Shown: positions 56,749-64,000 of the stretch, one piece after another
Numbering within the stretch: the first letter of the stretch is position 1
Layout of the letters: every line of letters begins with the position of its first letter
Source of the DNA: JAJDZL01 sp965220665
GTDB lineage: Bacteria; Pseudomonadota; Gammaproteobacteria; Arenicellales; JAJDZL01
Reading direction: 5' to 3'
NCBI GenBank assembly: GCA_965220665.1
Contig: CBDCQQ010000005.1
Coordinates: 434,001-498,000, forward strand
Length of the DNA: 64,000 nucleotides
The notes under the pieces: model-generated
The model's database searches: none
Told to the model about the DNA's origin: nothing
What the model saw: the letters and a program-made list of their open reading frames with translations, nothing else
Made by a program: the position numbers and the translations under genes

Positions 56749-57720
56749 TAGCGCCTGGTGTACAAGCAAGGACGAGGACATGAAGCGTGCGCCATCTCGA
56801 ATTCGTGCGGAATCGGTATTGAAAAGTGAATTAAGTCGTTTGGTGACCGAAAAAGCACTGGTTGATGTTTTAGTGATACCTTCGAGAAAAAATTCCAGCC
56901 AGGCCTCCCAGTCACCACGCTGCCTTACGACATTAAGCAATGAATAATAGTCACTTCGATTTTTTTTGAAATACAAACTGAGATATAAAATCGGTTCACT
57001 CAATAGACCTTCGTTGCACAATTGCAAAGCGATGAGTAAGCGACCAACTCGTCCATTACCGTCTAGAAAAGGATGAATTGTCTCAAATTGAACATGAGAT
57101 AATCCAGCGCGAATAAGAACCGAATATCCGCTTTCGGGGGCGTGCAAATAACGTTCTAGATCAGACATACATTCTTCGACTTTATGGGTTGGTGGTGGTA
57201 CAAAACGAGCCTTACCCGGGCGTTTGCCTCCTAACCAGTTCTGAGAACGTCGGAATTCGCCGGGTAATTTTTTACTTCCTCGGCCTGAAGACAATAATTT
57301 TTCGTGAACCTCCCGGATAAGACGATTACAGAGTGGGAAATCATCCTCTCTCATGCGTCGAATTCCGTGTTCTAGGGCGGACACGTGGTTGGAAACTTCA
57401 GTCACGTCGTCCAGAGGCACTCCTGGGGCTTGATTCAATTCAAATAGCAAGAGATCTGACAGCGTGGATTGTGTTCCCTCAATTTGCGACGAAAGCACAG
57501 CCTCTTTTCGGATATATGCATAGAGAAACAGCCAGGGTTCAGGTAGAATGCTCGTTACACTATCCAGCCGCCCAATTGCGAAATTTGCACTGTCCAGCGA
57601 ATGCTGTAAATATTTGAAGTCCAGTTCATCTTTCGGCGGTAAAGGATCAGGAACAAAAGCTCTTACCTGTTCTCCTCCTATGGATGTAGTATCAAAATAA
57701 CCTGTCTGTTGACGTTTCAT
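56746..57720 (-). CDS. Fic-family AMP-transferase, truncated at the C-terminus
   Basis: 324 residues. N-terminal Fic-N region with the inhibitory-helix motif SSQIEGTQSTL, then the complete catalytic core HPFLDGNGRVGR (AMPylation of target Ser/Thr/Tyr). The SSxxEG motif before the core makes it a class II (self-inhibited) enzyme. Usual length is about 370-390; the missing end is the winged helix left beyond the stop. The catalytic domain may still be active, but DNA binding is lost. Tandem 80-bp repeats lie directly upstream. Confidence 0.82.
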   Translation of the reverse strand: MKRQQTGYFDTTSIGGEQVRAFVPDPLPPKDELDFKYLQHSLDSANFAIGRLDSVTSILPEPWLFLYAYIRKEAVLSSQIEGTQSTLSDLLLFELNQAPGVPLDDVTEVSNHVSALEHGIRRMREDDFPLCNRLIREVHEKLLSSGRGSKKLPGEFRRSQNWLGGKRPGKARFVPPPTHKVEECMSDLERYLHAPESGYSVLIRAGLSHVQFETIHPFLDGNGRVGRLLIALQLCNEGLLSEPILYLSLYFKKNRSDYYSLLNVVRQRGDWEAWLEFFLEGITKTSTSAFSVTKRLNSLFNTDSARIRDGARFMSSSLLVHQAL

Positions 57721-57734
57721 TAATTCCCCGATTA

Positions 57735-57910
57735 TTCAGCAATGCTTAATAGCGAAAGACACTATTAAATATTTTTGATTTATCATTAATTACGGTGCCG
57801 TTTTCCGTTTGTTGTTCAGCCATGCTTAATAACACATTCCGCTATTAAGTATTTCGGTGTAATCCTTAATTATAATGTCGTTTTCCGTTTGTTGTTAAGC
57901 CATGCTTAAT
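57735..57910. repeat. 80-bp tandem repeat, 2.2 copies, upstream of fic
   Basis: Copy 1 57735-57814, copy 2 57815-57894 and a partial third 57895-57910. Copies 1 and 2 share about 61 of 80 positions, best at the ends (GTTTTCCGTTTGTTG and TTCAGC-ATGCTTAATA). Copy 2 holds a perfect inverted repeat CTTAATA (57825) / TATTAAG (57843) with 11-bp spacing. The TTAAT motif recurs about eight times. Location just before the fic start suggests operator arrays. Confidence 0.7.
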
Positions 57911-58329
57911 CCCGGTGTGATTTAAATCGCACCCCTCAAATTCAGCAGTGATGAAGTTCAGGTGTTCAGAATCTGAAACGACCTTATGCCGCGCTCAGCG
58001 TTACAAAGCCGCAATTTGCCGCCGACAGGGCTCATTTGAGGTGACTGGTCCGCTTATATTCTGAGCGAAAAAATGCGGGCGCAACGGTCCCCAAGGTGAA
58101 TTTTGTTGTCGGTCGGCCAGGCGGTTTCGACCTGCAATTTCTGCATGGTTAAATCCTGGTGCATTCAACCCGGGGCATGAATCCATGGATTCTGCCCGGT
58201 TTGGGTCGATTCAAGTGATGTGACCGGCGTTTTGCACCCGCTTTTCAATCATCAGCAGCAGCCGGTACAGACGGGTTCCGGTTCGTCTCCCTGCGAACCA
58301 CAACGGAACGTTCGATATGGGTGATGCCG
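57911..58329. other. gene-free stretch beside the transposase relic
   Basis: About 420 bp, no convincing gene. It adjoins the 3' end of the ATPase/transposase chimera and is more GC-rich than the repeat array, so it is probably debris of the mobile element. Confidence 0.35.
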
Positions 58330-59271
58330 TCAGCATGCAGCACTCGCTTGTTCCACGGCCCGTCTCCTGCGCCGGGTGTTTTCAGTCAGACACAAATAAT
58401 CCAAAAGCAGGCGGACGTCGCATTTGAGTTTGCGAATTGTTGATGCAACTTTTTTCGAATGACGCCTGATCAGTGCAATCGCAAACCGGCGAAGCGCCGT
58501 GAGATTCTCAGGTCCGCTGCCTTTGCGAATCAGCAGCTGATCTTCCTGCCAGGTCTTCAGGCTGTCAAGAATGTTGTGATTCGACTCAATCGTCCAATGG
58601 CGGCGGTTCAAATCCAACAGACTCCTTGGATTCGCACGGTCTGCCGGCAGTGACGTAAAGCCGACCGCCACCTCGTCTGTGGTTTTCACCACCACGCCCT
58701 GTTCATAATGTTCGACATGGCGGTGAATGCGAAAGATCTGTGCGATGTCTTCGAATTTCGAAAATCCGTTCAGGTATTCCATCACCTCAGGCTCGTCATA
58801 CTCGTCTATCAGGACGACGGCCTGTTTTCCTGTTTTCGCATGGAGATTGTGCGGCAGTCTTGCAAATCGATTTGATCCGTTCAAATTCGTCGAATCGTAG
58901 CCATCTGACAAGCCGTGCTTGATTTCAAGATTCTCAAGTTGGACCTTGACATTTTCTTCCAAAACTCCAGGCCTGCTGTACTCTGCATTAAAGCTCAGGC
59001 GCACGATGGGATACTGTGTTGACCAGTCCCAGCGATCATGTATGTAAAGTCCTCGAAAAAGCGGTTCGTTGCCCTCGAACAGCTCCAGCATCGTATCAAG
59101 CAGCAGGCTTTTGCCGAATCGCCGAGGGCGTGAAAGAAAGTAATACCTGCCCTGATCAATCAGTCTTTCGATATGCGGGGTCTTGTCGATGTAATAATAG
59201 TCATCAGAGCGAATTGAGCGAAAATCCGCAATGCCGATTGGAAATTTCCGATTATTCATGGTCGAAGTCAA
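58330..59271 (-). pseudogene. AAA-ATPase N-terminus fused to a transposase C-terminus
   Basis: 313 codons. Residues 1-161 match the DUF1703-associated AAA-ATPases: FPIGIADF and YIDKTPHIERLI, Walker A-like RPRRFGKSLLL, Walker B VLIDEYDEP. From residue 162 on (about 58788 downward) the protein is the C-terminal part of a DDE transposase resembling the ISAs1 type: FTSLPADRANPRSLL, RRHWTIESNHNILD (catalytic Glu region), GPENLTALRRFAIALIRR, LLLDYLCLTENT. Neither half is complete. A deletion joined two genes in frame; the ATPase lacks its nuclease half, the transposase its DD half. Confidence 0.75.
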
Positions 59272-59565
59272 CGTGCAGTTGGAATTGATTTTACTTTACC
59301 GGAAACGACAGTTTGGGTTGATGGGTCAGACCACCACACAATCACCTCGTCGCTGAACTTCTGCGAGTTCCAACTGGCGACAAGCGTCTGCTTGGCAGAA
59401 GTATCTGTCACAATCCGTACATCCTTTATCCAGTTGAAACACACTTTCGTCTCTCGGACCGATCTTCAATTGCTTTCATCCGACTGGATTCCTGGCATTC
59501 TTACCGACTTCGGAACTGATATCGATCGGCAAAAGGAGGACTGTTTATTCGCCGGCACCTCGGGA
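59272..59565. other. short region between the chimera and recQ
   Basis: Nothing recognisable. It holds the 3' flank of recQ. Confidence 0.3.
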
Positions 59566-61437
59566 TCAGTCACTTTCTCCCAGGCTCTTTTCAATTTCCG
59601 CAAGAAAGGCTTGTGCAAAACTATGCAGTTTGGCCTCACCGACGCCATTAATCCTGGAAAATTCGTCTAGTGTTGTCGGGCGGCGGTGAGCCATCTCTTC
59701 AAGCGAACGGTCGGGAAATATCACATATGCCGGTACGCTGCGTTCTTTGGCCAAACGAAGTCGGAGCGCTTTCAGTCGGTTCAACAGCGATTTCTCTTCA
59801 GAATCCAGGTCTACCGACAGTTTTACCTTTTTCAACTGCGGCGCCTTTGACTGGCAGATTAGTGCCGTCGGACGCTGGTATTCGAAAGTGCAGTTCCCTT
59901 TGAGCAGATCGAATCCAGATTTGGTAATCCGCAATCCTCCATACGCTGCTATATTCTGAACTAGAAATCCAGAGCTGACGAGCTGGCGAATCAAGGCGCG
60001 CCACTCCTGACTATTGATCTGTGTGCCAACGCCAAATGTCGGAATCAGGTCGTGGCCTGCTTTCTTCACTTTCGCAGTCAGGTTGCCCAGAAGCACATCG
60101 ATAATATGAATCGCACCGAAGCGCTGACCGGTACGGTATATCGCCGACAGCGCCATTCTTCCGTATTCGGTGCCATCAGAAAGTTCAACCGGGTTCAGGC
60201 AGGTATCGCAGTTTTCGCACGGGCTGATCTGTTCCCCGAAATATGCGAGCAAAGCGCGTCTTCGGCATGTCGGCGACTCACAATAACCAATCAATGCATT
60301 TAATCTTTGGTGCTCCCGACGCTGCCTGTCTTCTCCGGCATCTTCCTCGTCAATGAAAAGCCGACGTATGCGAATGTCATCAAGTCCGAACAGCATGTGA
60401 GCTTCCGATGGTTCTCCATCACGCCCAGCTCGACCGATTTCCTGGTAATACGCCTCTATGGATCCGGGCATGTCTGCATGCAGTACGAATCGGATATCAG
60501 ATTTATCAATCCCCATTCCGAAAGCGATGGTGGCCACCATAACTATTCCAGGTTCGGTCATGAAGATACTCTGATTTTCGTCGCGCCGATCCTTATCCAT
60601 GCCGGCGTGATATGGCAGTGCGCGATAGCCCGACGACGCAAGAAACGTCGCAACTGCCTCGGTTTTCTTCCGCGACAGGCAGTAGACAATACCGCTCTCA
60701 CCTTTGTGCGGTGCCAGAAAGTCCAGCATCTGGCGATTGTCCCCAGCCTTCGCGGCGGCTGACAGCTTGATGTTGGGTCGGTCGAATCCCTGCACAAGAA
60801 CTGAGGCATTGCCTGCGAAAAGGCGTTTGATTATTTCCGAACGGGTAACTTCATCAGCCGTTGCAGTTGTAGCAAGCATGGGCGTATCCGAAAATATTTC
60901 GCGCAATTGTGACAGTTGAGCATATTCTGGACGAAATGCGGGACCCCACTGAGAAATACAGTGCGCCTCATCAACAGCGATCAGGATTAACTCCTGCTCG
61001 CCGAGCATGTCCAGCATCGACTCTGTCATGAGTTTTTCTGGTGAGAGATAAAGCAGTTTCAGCGAACCGGATTTCAAACGTGTAACCACGGCGTAATTGG
61101 CTTCGTGGTCACTGGATGAATTGATCGTATCAGCGTCAACCCCGGCGAGCTTCAGAGCGTTGACCTGGTCCCGCATCAGGGCGATCAACGGAGAGATCAC
61201 TACGGCAAGTCCCTCGTTCATCAGTGCTGGAACCTGGTAGCAAAGGGATTTGCCAGATCCGGTTGGCATGACAGCAAGCACATTGTGGCCGGAAACCAGT
61301 TGGTCTATAACTGCCTCCTGATTTGGCCTGAACGAATCGTAGCCAAAAACCTCGCGCAAAATTTCGTGCTTGTCTGCTGAGCGATGATTCAATGTCCTTC
61401 TTTCCGTCGATGGGTCAGTCGCTTTAGTGTCCAACAA
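59566..61437 (-). CDS. recQ: ATP-dependent DNA helicase RecQ
   Basis: 623 residues. Walker A MPTGSGKSLCYQ, DEAH box AVDEAHCISQWG, helicase C-terminal domain with IAFGMGIDKSDIRFVLHAD and YYQEIGRAGRDGEPSEA, zinc-binding cysteines (CESPTCRR; CENCDTCLNP), RQC wing and a terminal HRDC domain (ARPT-like LDEFSRINGVGEAKL). A 3'-5' helicase acting in recombination and replication-fork repair. Confidence 0.95.
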   Translation of the reverse strand: MLDTKATDPSTERRTLNHRSADKHEILREVFGYDSFRPNQEAVIDQLVSGHNVLAVMPTGSGKSLCYQVPALMNEGLAVVISPLIALMRDQVNALKLAGVDADTINSSSDHEANYAVVTRLKSGSLKLLYLSPEKLMTESMLDMLGEQELILIAVDEAHCISQWGPAFRPEYAQLSQLREIFSDTPMLATTATADEVTRSEIIKRLFAGNASVLVQGFDRPNIKLSAAAKAGDNRQMLDFLAPHKGESGIVYCLSRKKTEAVATFLASSGYRALPYHAGMDKDRRDENQSIFMTEPGIVMVATIAFGMGIDKSDIRFVLHADMPGSIEAYYQEIGRAGRDGEPSEAHMLFGLDDIRIRRLFIDEEDAGEDRQRREHQRLNALIGYCESPTCRRRALLAYFGEQISPCENCDTCLNPVELSDGTEYGRMALSAIYRTGQRFGAIHIIDVLLGNLTAKVKKAGHDLIPTFGVGTQINSQEWRALIRQLVSSGFLVQNIAAYGGLRITKSGFDLLKGNCTFEYQRPTALICQSKAPQLKKVKLSVDLDSEEKSLLNRLKALRLRLAKERSVPAYVIFPDRSLEEMAHRRPTTLDEFSRINGVGEAKLHSFAQAFLAEIEKSLGESD

Positions 61438-61804
61438 CCTGTTTTGGTCTCAAGTTAGACTGGCACTGAACACGATCAATATTGTAAGGTTTTGCAAAGG
61501 TTTGCAGTCTGCTGTGACACCAGCTTCGCATGAAGTCTGCTGGAAACCGTTCAAGGGCAACATGAGAGCACAGACTCGAACAAAGTCCTGAATGTTTCGA
61601 AGAACCTGTTCAAGCTACTTCCACTCGACATTGGACCGCTTGAATTTATGTCAAAGATGTCCCAAAAGGACCGCAGGTGTCAGTCAACGATACTCAGTGG
61701 TTCAATGCTGAGCACACAGTACAAAACGAATTAAACTCGCAGTGAGGGGATGAAGTACAGTCTAGTGCCCTGCTAAAGGCATAAGTGGGTTCTAGAAATG
61801 ACTG
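61438..61804. other. 367-bp gene-free region
   Basis: No gene seen. It contains a short direct repeat AAGGTTTTGCA/AAGGTTTGCA near 61485 in the recQ promoter area. Confidence 0.35.
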
Positions 61805-63049
61805 TCAGCAGTATTGAAGGAATATCCCCGAGCGCAGCTTTGGATCAAACCAGGTCGATTTTGGAGGCATCACGCAGCCCGCATCAGCGACATCCATGAC
61901 TTCCTGCATTGTTGTATCAACGCATGCGAATCCCAATTGCCAACCCTGAGCGCATCGTTTCATCAATCCGGATATGCCATCGCTTCCAGGTACGTAGCTC
62001 AGACGACTGTCGGAACGGGCATCGTGAATCTGCAAAACGCCTGAAAGCACATGCTCCTGGAGAATGGATACATCCAGTGAACGGACCGGATCATCGGACG
62101 GTACCATTGAGTCAGGAATCTGCAACTGATAGACACTGTCGTCGACAATCATTGTGATATGCCTCGCCTGGCTTGGCAGGAGTCCGTTGTCGCGACCAGC
62201 ATTCATTTCCTGAACGTCAATACCAGTACTCCGAATTCCATTGAGCAAACCATCAATGCTCAATCCGCCCAAGTCACGAACACACCGGAAATAGGAGAAA
62301 ATTCTAAGTTGGCTCTCAGGGAAGAGCGCGACGAAAAGCCTTCGACTATTTGAATTTGTAGCGTTCAAAGGTTGATCTTTAGCTGATTGCGCAATTCGAG
62401 CGCCAGCTGCGCAGCGATGGTGACCGTCTGTAAGATAGGTGTAAACGATTTGACTAAATCCCTGCTTCAGCTGTGCCGAAATTTCGGCATCATCGATTCG
62501 CCAGATTGACTGCTCAACGTCATCCCAGGCGCTGAATTCAAGACAAGGTGATGCGAGTTTTGCACGAGCCACTGCATCATCAATTTCTTCCTGGTCAGGA
62601 TACCCAACACAGATAGGACTGGACGTAACTCCCACAGTCTGCTGATATTGGGTCAGCATGTTTTCCTTTTTTAGCTGAGTATCCTCGTGCTTCTTGAGAC
62701 GGCCACTGGTGTAATCTTCCACAGGAATGGTCGCGATTACCCCAGTTTGTTCGTGTGATCCCAACCGAAGTTGATACAGAAAATAGGCCGGAATCTCGGT
62801 TTTGATGAATGCACCACGACCGAGCAGTTTGTTGAGATGGGACTGATTATGGTCCAGAATTTCTTCGAGCGTCGGACCATTGCCATCGAATTCCTCAAGT
62901 GTACGCATCACATTGACGTAGTTGTCTGGATTCTGCTCAGCGAACGTGCGACGTTCCGCCGGTGTCATCGCGTCATATGACGGTGTGACAACCTGGTCAA
63001 TTTTTTCAGGATTAACCAGTAATCCGTCAAACTTCTTGATCTGCGGCAC
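61805..63049 (-). CDS. DUF1015-family protein
   Basis: 414 residues matching the DUF1015 family: VTPSYDAMTPAERR, LKKHEDTQLKKENML and a C-terminal half with YLTDGHHRCAAGARI. The function is unknown; the gene is widely linked to serine biosynthesis genes, and here it starts 26 bp after serC. The HEDT and DGHHR motifs suggest an enzyme. Confidence 0.88.
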   Translation of the reverse strand: MPQIKKFDGLLVNPEKIDQVVTPSYDAMTPAERRTFAEQNPDNYVNVMRTLEEFDGNGPTLEEILDHNQSHLNKLLGRGAFIKTEIPAYFLYQLRLGSHEQTGVIATIPVEDYTSGRLKKHEDTQLKKENMLTQYQQTVGVTSSPICVGYPDQEEIDDAVARAKLASPCLEFSAWDDVEQSIWRIDDAEISAQLKQGFSQIVYTYLTDGHHRCAAGARIAQSAKDQPLNATNSNSRRLFVALFPESQLRIFSYFRCVRDLGGLSIDGLLNGIRSTGIDVQEMNAGRDNGLLPSQARHITMIVDDSVYQLQIPDSMVPSDDPVRSLDVSILQEHVLSGVLQIHDARSDSRLSYVPGSDGISGLMKRCAQGWQLGFACVDTTMQEVMDVADAGCVMPPKSTWFDPKLRSGIFLQYC

Positions 63050-63075
63050 TACGCCCTTTCCTTAATAGAAATACC

Positions 63076-64000
63076 TTACGAATTCGCAACCCGGAACGTG
63101 TCCATAAACGACGCGAGTTTTTCTGCTCCTTCCATCGGCATAGCATTGTAAATGCTTGCGCGCATACCGCCAACACTTCGATGTCCTTTTAGATTGACCA
63201 GTCCCTCTGCTTCAGCTCCAGCAAGGAACTTGGCCTCCAGTTCCTCGTTCGGCAAACGAAAGACAACATTCATCCGTGACCTGCTCTCGCCAGTGACCGG
63301 GCAATCATAGAATCCGTTGCCCGCGTCGATTGCATCGTAAACAAATCCTGATTTGACAATCGACACCTTTTCAAATTCTTCGACGCCACCGCGTTCTTTG
63401 TACCACTTGAGTACCTTTCCAGCGACATAGATTGGGAATACCGGAGGGGTATTGAACCGCGAGCCACTGCTGTGATACTGGCGGTAGTCCAGCGCTGACG
63501 GTAATTCTCTCTTTGAAACATTCATGAGAGATTTTCGGACAATAACCACCGCAAAACCAGATGGGCCGATATTTTTTTGTGCTCCACCGTATGCGACATC
63601 CATCAGGTCCCACGGAATTTTTCGAGACATATAGTCGGATGACATATCGGCAACCAGCGGAACACCCAAGTCCGGCCAATCAAACGTTCGAATTCCACCG
63701 ATTGTTTCATTAGTGGTTATATGTAGATACTGGGTGTCTGGTTGGAGCGAAATTTCACTCGCAACAGGGGTTCGGCTATAGTTGTCGTCAGCACCATCCC
63801 AGGCGACGTAGGTACTACCATATACCTGTGCATCCTTCAGTGCGAGCTTCGCCCAATGACCGGAATTCACGTAAGCCGCTTTTTCAGCCTGGGCCATAAC
63901 ATTCATCGCAACCATTGCAAATTGCATTGTGGCACCACCCTGAATCAGCAGTACACTGAACTCTTCTGGAACTTCCAAGAGTTCTCGGATCAGACTGACG
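63076..64000 (-). CDS. serC: phosphoserine aminotransferase (5' end outside window)
   Basis: The open frame continues past the window edge, so about 50 N-terminal residues are missing. Visible: VSLIRELLEVPEEFSVLLIQGGATMQFAM in pieces, the PLP-lysine in YGGAQKNIGPSG, and C-terminal HRSVGGMRASIYNAM, all typical. Converts 3-phosphohydroxypyruvate and glutamate to phosphoserine. Adjacent to the DUF1015 gene in a common serine-pathway arrangement. Confidence 0.93.
   Translation of the reverse strand, partial: VSLIRELLEVPEEFSVLLIQGGATMQFAMVAMNVMAQAEKAAYVNSGHWAKLALKDAQVYGSTYVAWDGADDNYSRTPVASEISLQPDTQYLHITTNETIGGIRTFDWPDLGVPLVADMSSDYMSRKIPWDLMDVAYGGAQKNIGPSGFAVVIVRKSLMNVSKRELPSALDYRQYHSSGSRFNTPPVFPIYVAGKVLKWYKERGGVEEFEKVSIVKSGFVYDAIDAGNGFYDCPVTGESRSRMNVVFRLPNEELEAKFLAGAEAEGLVNLKGHRSVGGMRASIYNAMPMEGAEKLASFMDTFRVANS

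Noticed and set aside
57735..57910. CRISPR array
   Set aside because: Repeats are adjacent with an 80-bp period and diverged; there are no unique spacers and no cas genes.

Overview
The window looks like a chromosomal segment from an uncultured, probably marine or host-associated gammaproteobacterium of roughly balanced base composition. The call rests on conserved gammaproteobacterial neighbourhoods: ygfB-pepP-ubiH-ubiI with a TIGR02449-type coiled-coil gene divergent from it, a glnA-ntrB-ntrC locus with a sigma-54 promoter, a ccmEFGHI cytochrome c maturation operon, and serC beside a DUF1015 gene. No rRNA, tRNA or CRISPR array was recognised.

Layout. 0-2.8 kb: decayed coding sequence, a Phd/PIN toxin-antitoxin pair with its own operator, and a PP-loop tRNA-thiolation-type ATPase overlapping a TusA sulfur carrier. 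2.8-7.1 kb: nitrogen control (two NtrC-type sites, a -24/-12 promoter, glnA, ntrB, ntrC). 7.2-11.2 kb: a secreted ankyrin protein, metK-ahcY with a strong terminator, and a YdcH-type protein. 11.4-14.9 kb (minus strand): mtoX-sco-mauG, the arrangement known for periplasmic copper-dependent methanethiol oxidase. 15.2-23.5 kb: a spondin-domain lipoprotein, a class III aminotransferase, apt, the ubiquinone hydroxylase/pepP/ygfB cluster and a TIGR02449 protein, followed by about 1 kb with no gene.

24.5-46 kb is the most unusual part. It carries a thiamine-diphosphate lyase of the oxalyl-CoA decarboxylase/2-hydroxyacyl-CoA lyase type, a formyl-CoA transferase, a 10-formyl-THF hydrolase-like protein, a two-gene NAD-linked formate dehydrogenase, a non-pyrrolysine MttB-family methyltransferase, two tandem succinyl-CoA-synthetase-like gene pairs (one normal, one divergent), a tripartite tricarboxylate transporter, a truncated relic of a second transporter permease, and a trimethylamine-dehydrogenase-like flavoprotein. 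Three nearly identical palindromic sites (24503, 33136, 39204) lie at the promoters of these blocks and suggest one GntR-type regulon. I infer a dissimilatory island in which C1 units from a carboxylated and/or N-methylated substrate pass through formyl-CoA or formyl-THF to formate and then CO2; the substrate is unknown.

46-55 kb: a glycine-zipper protein, ccmI-H-G-F-E (minus strand; ccmABCD not present here), a DMT permease and an SLC13 carrier with RCK-C domains. 55-59.3 kb is a degraded accessory zone: a nitrilase-family amidase, a tiny membrane protein, a Fic enzyme cut off from its winged-helix tail by an in-frame stop, 80-bp tandem repeats upstream of it, and an AAA-ATPase/transposase chimera. 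59.5-64 kb: recQ, a DUF1015 protein and serC, which runs off the end of the window.
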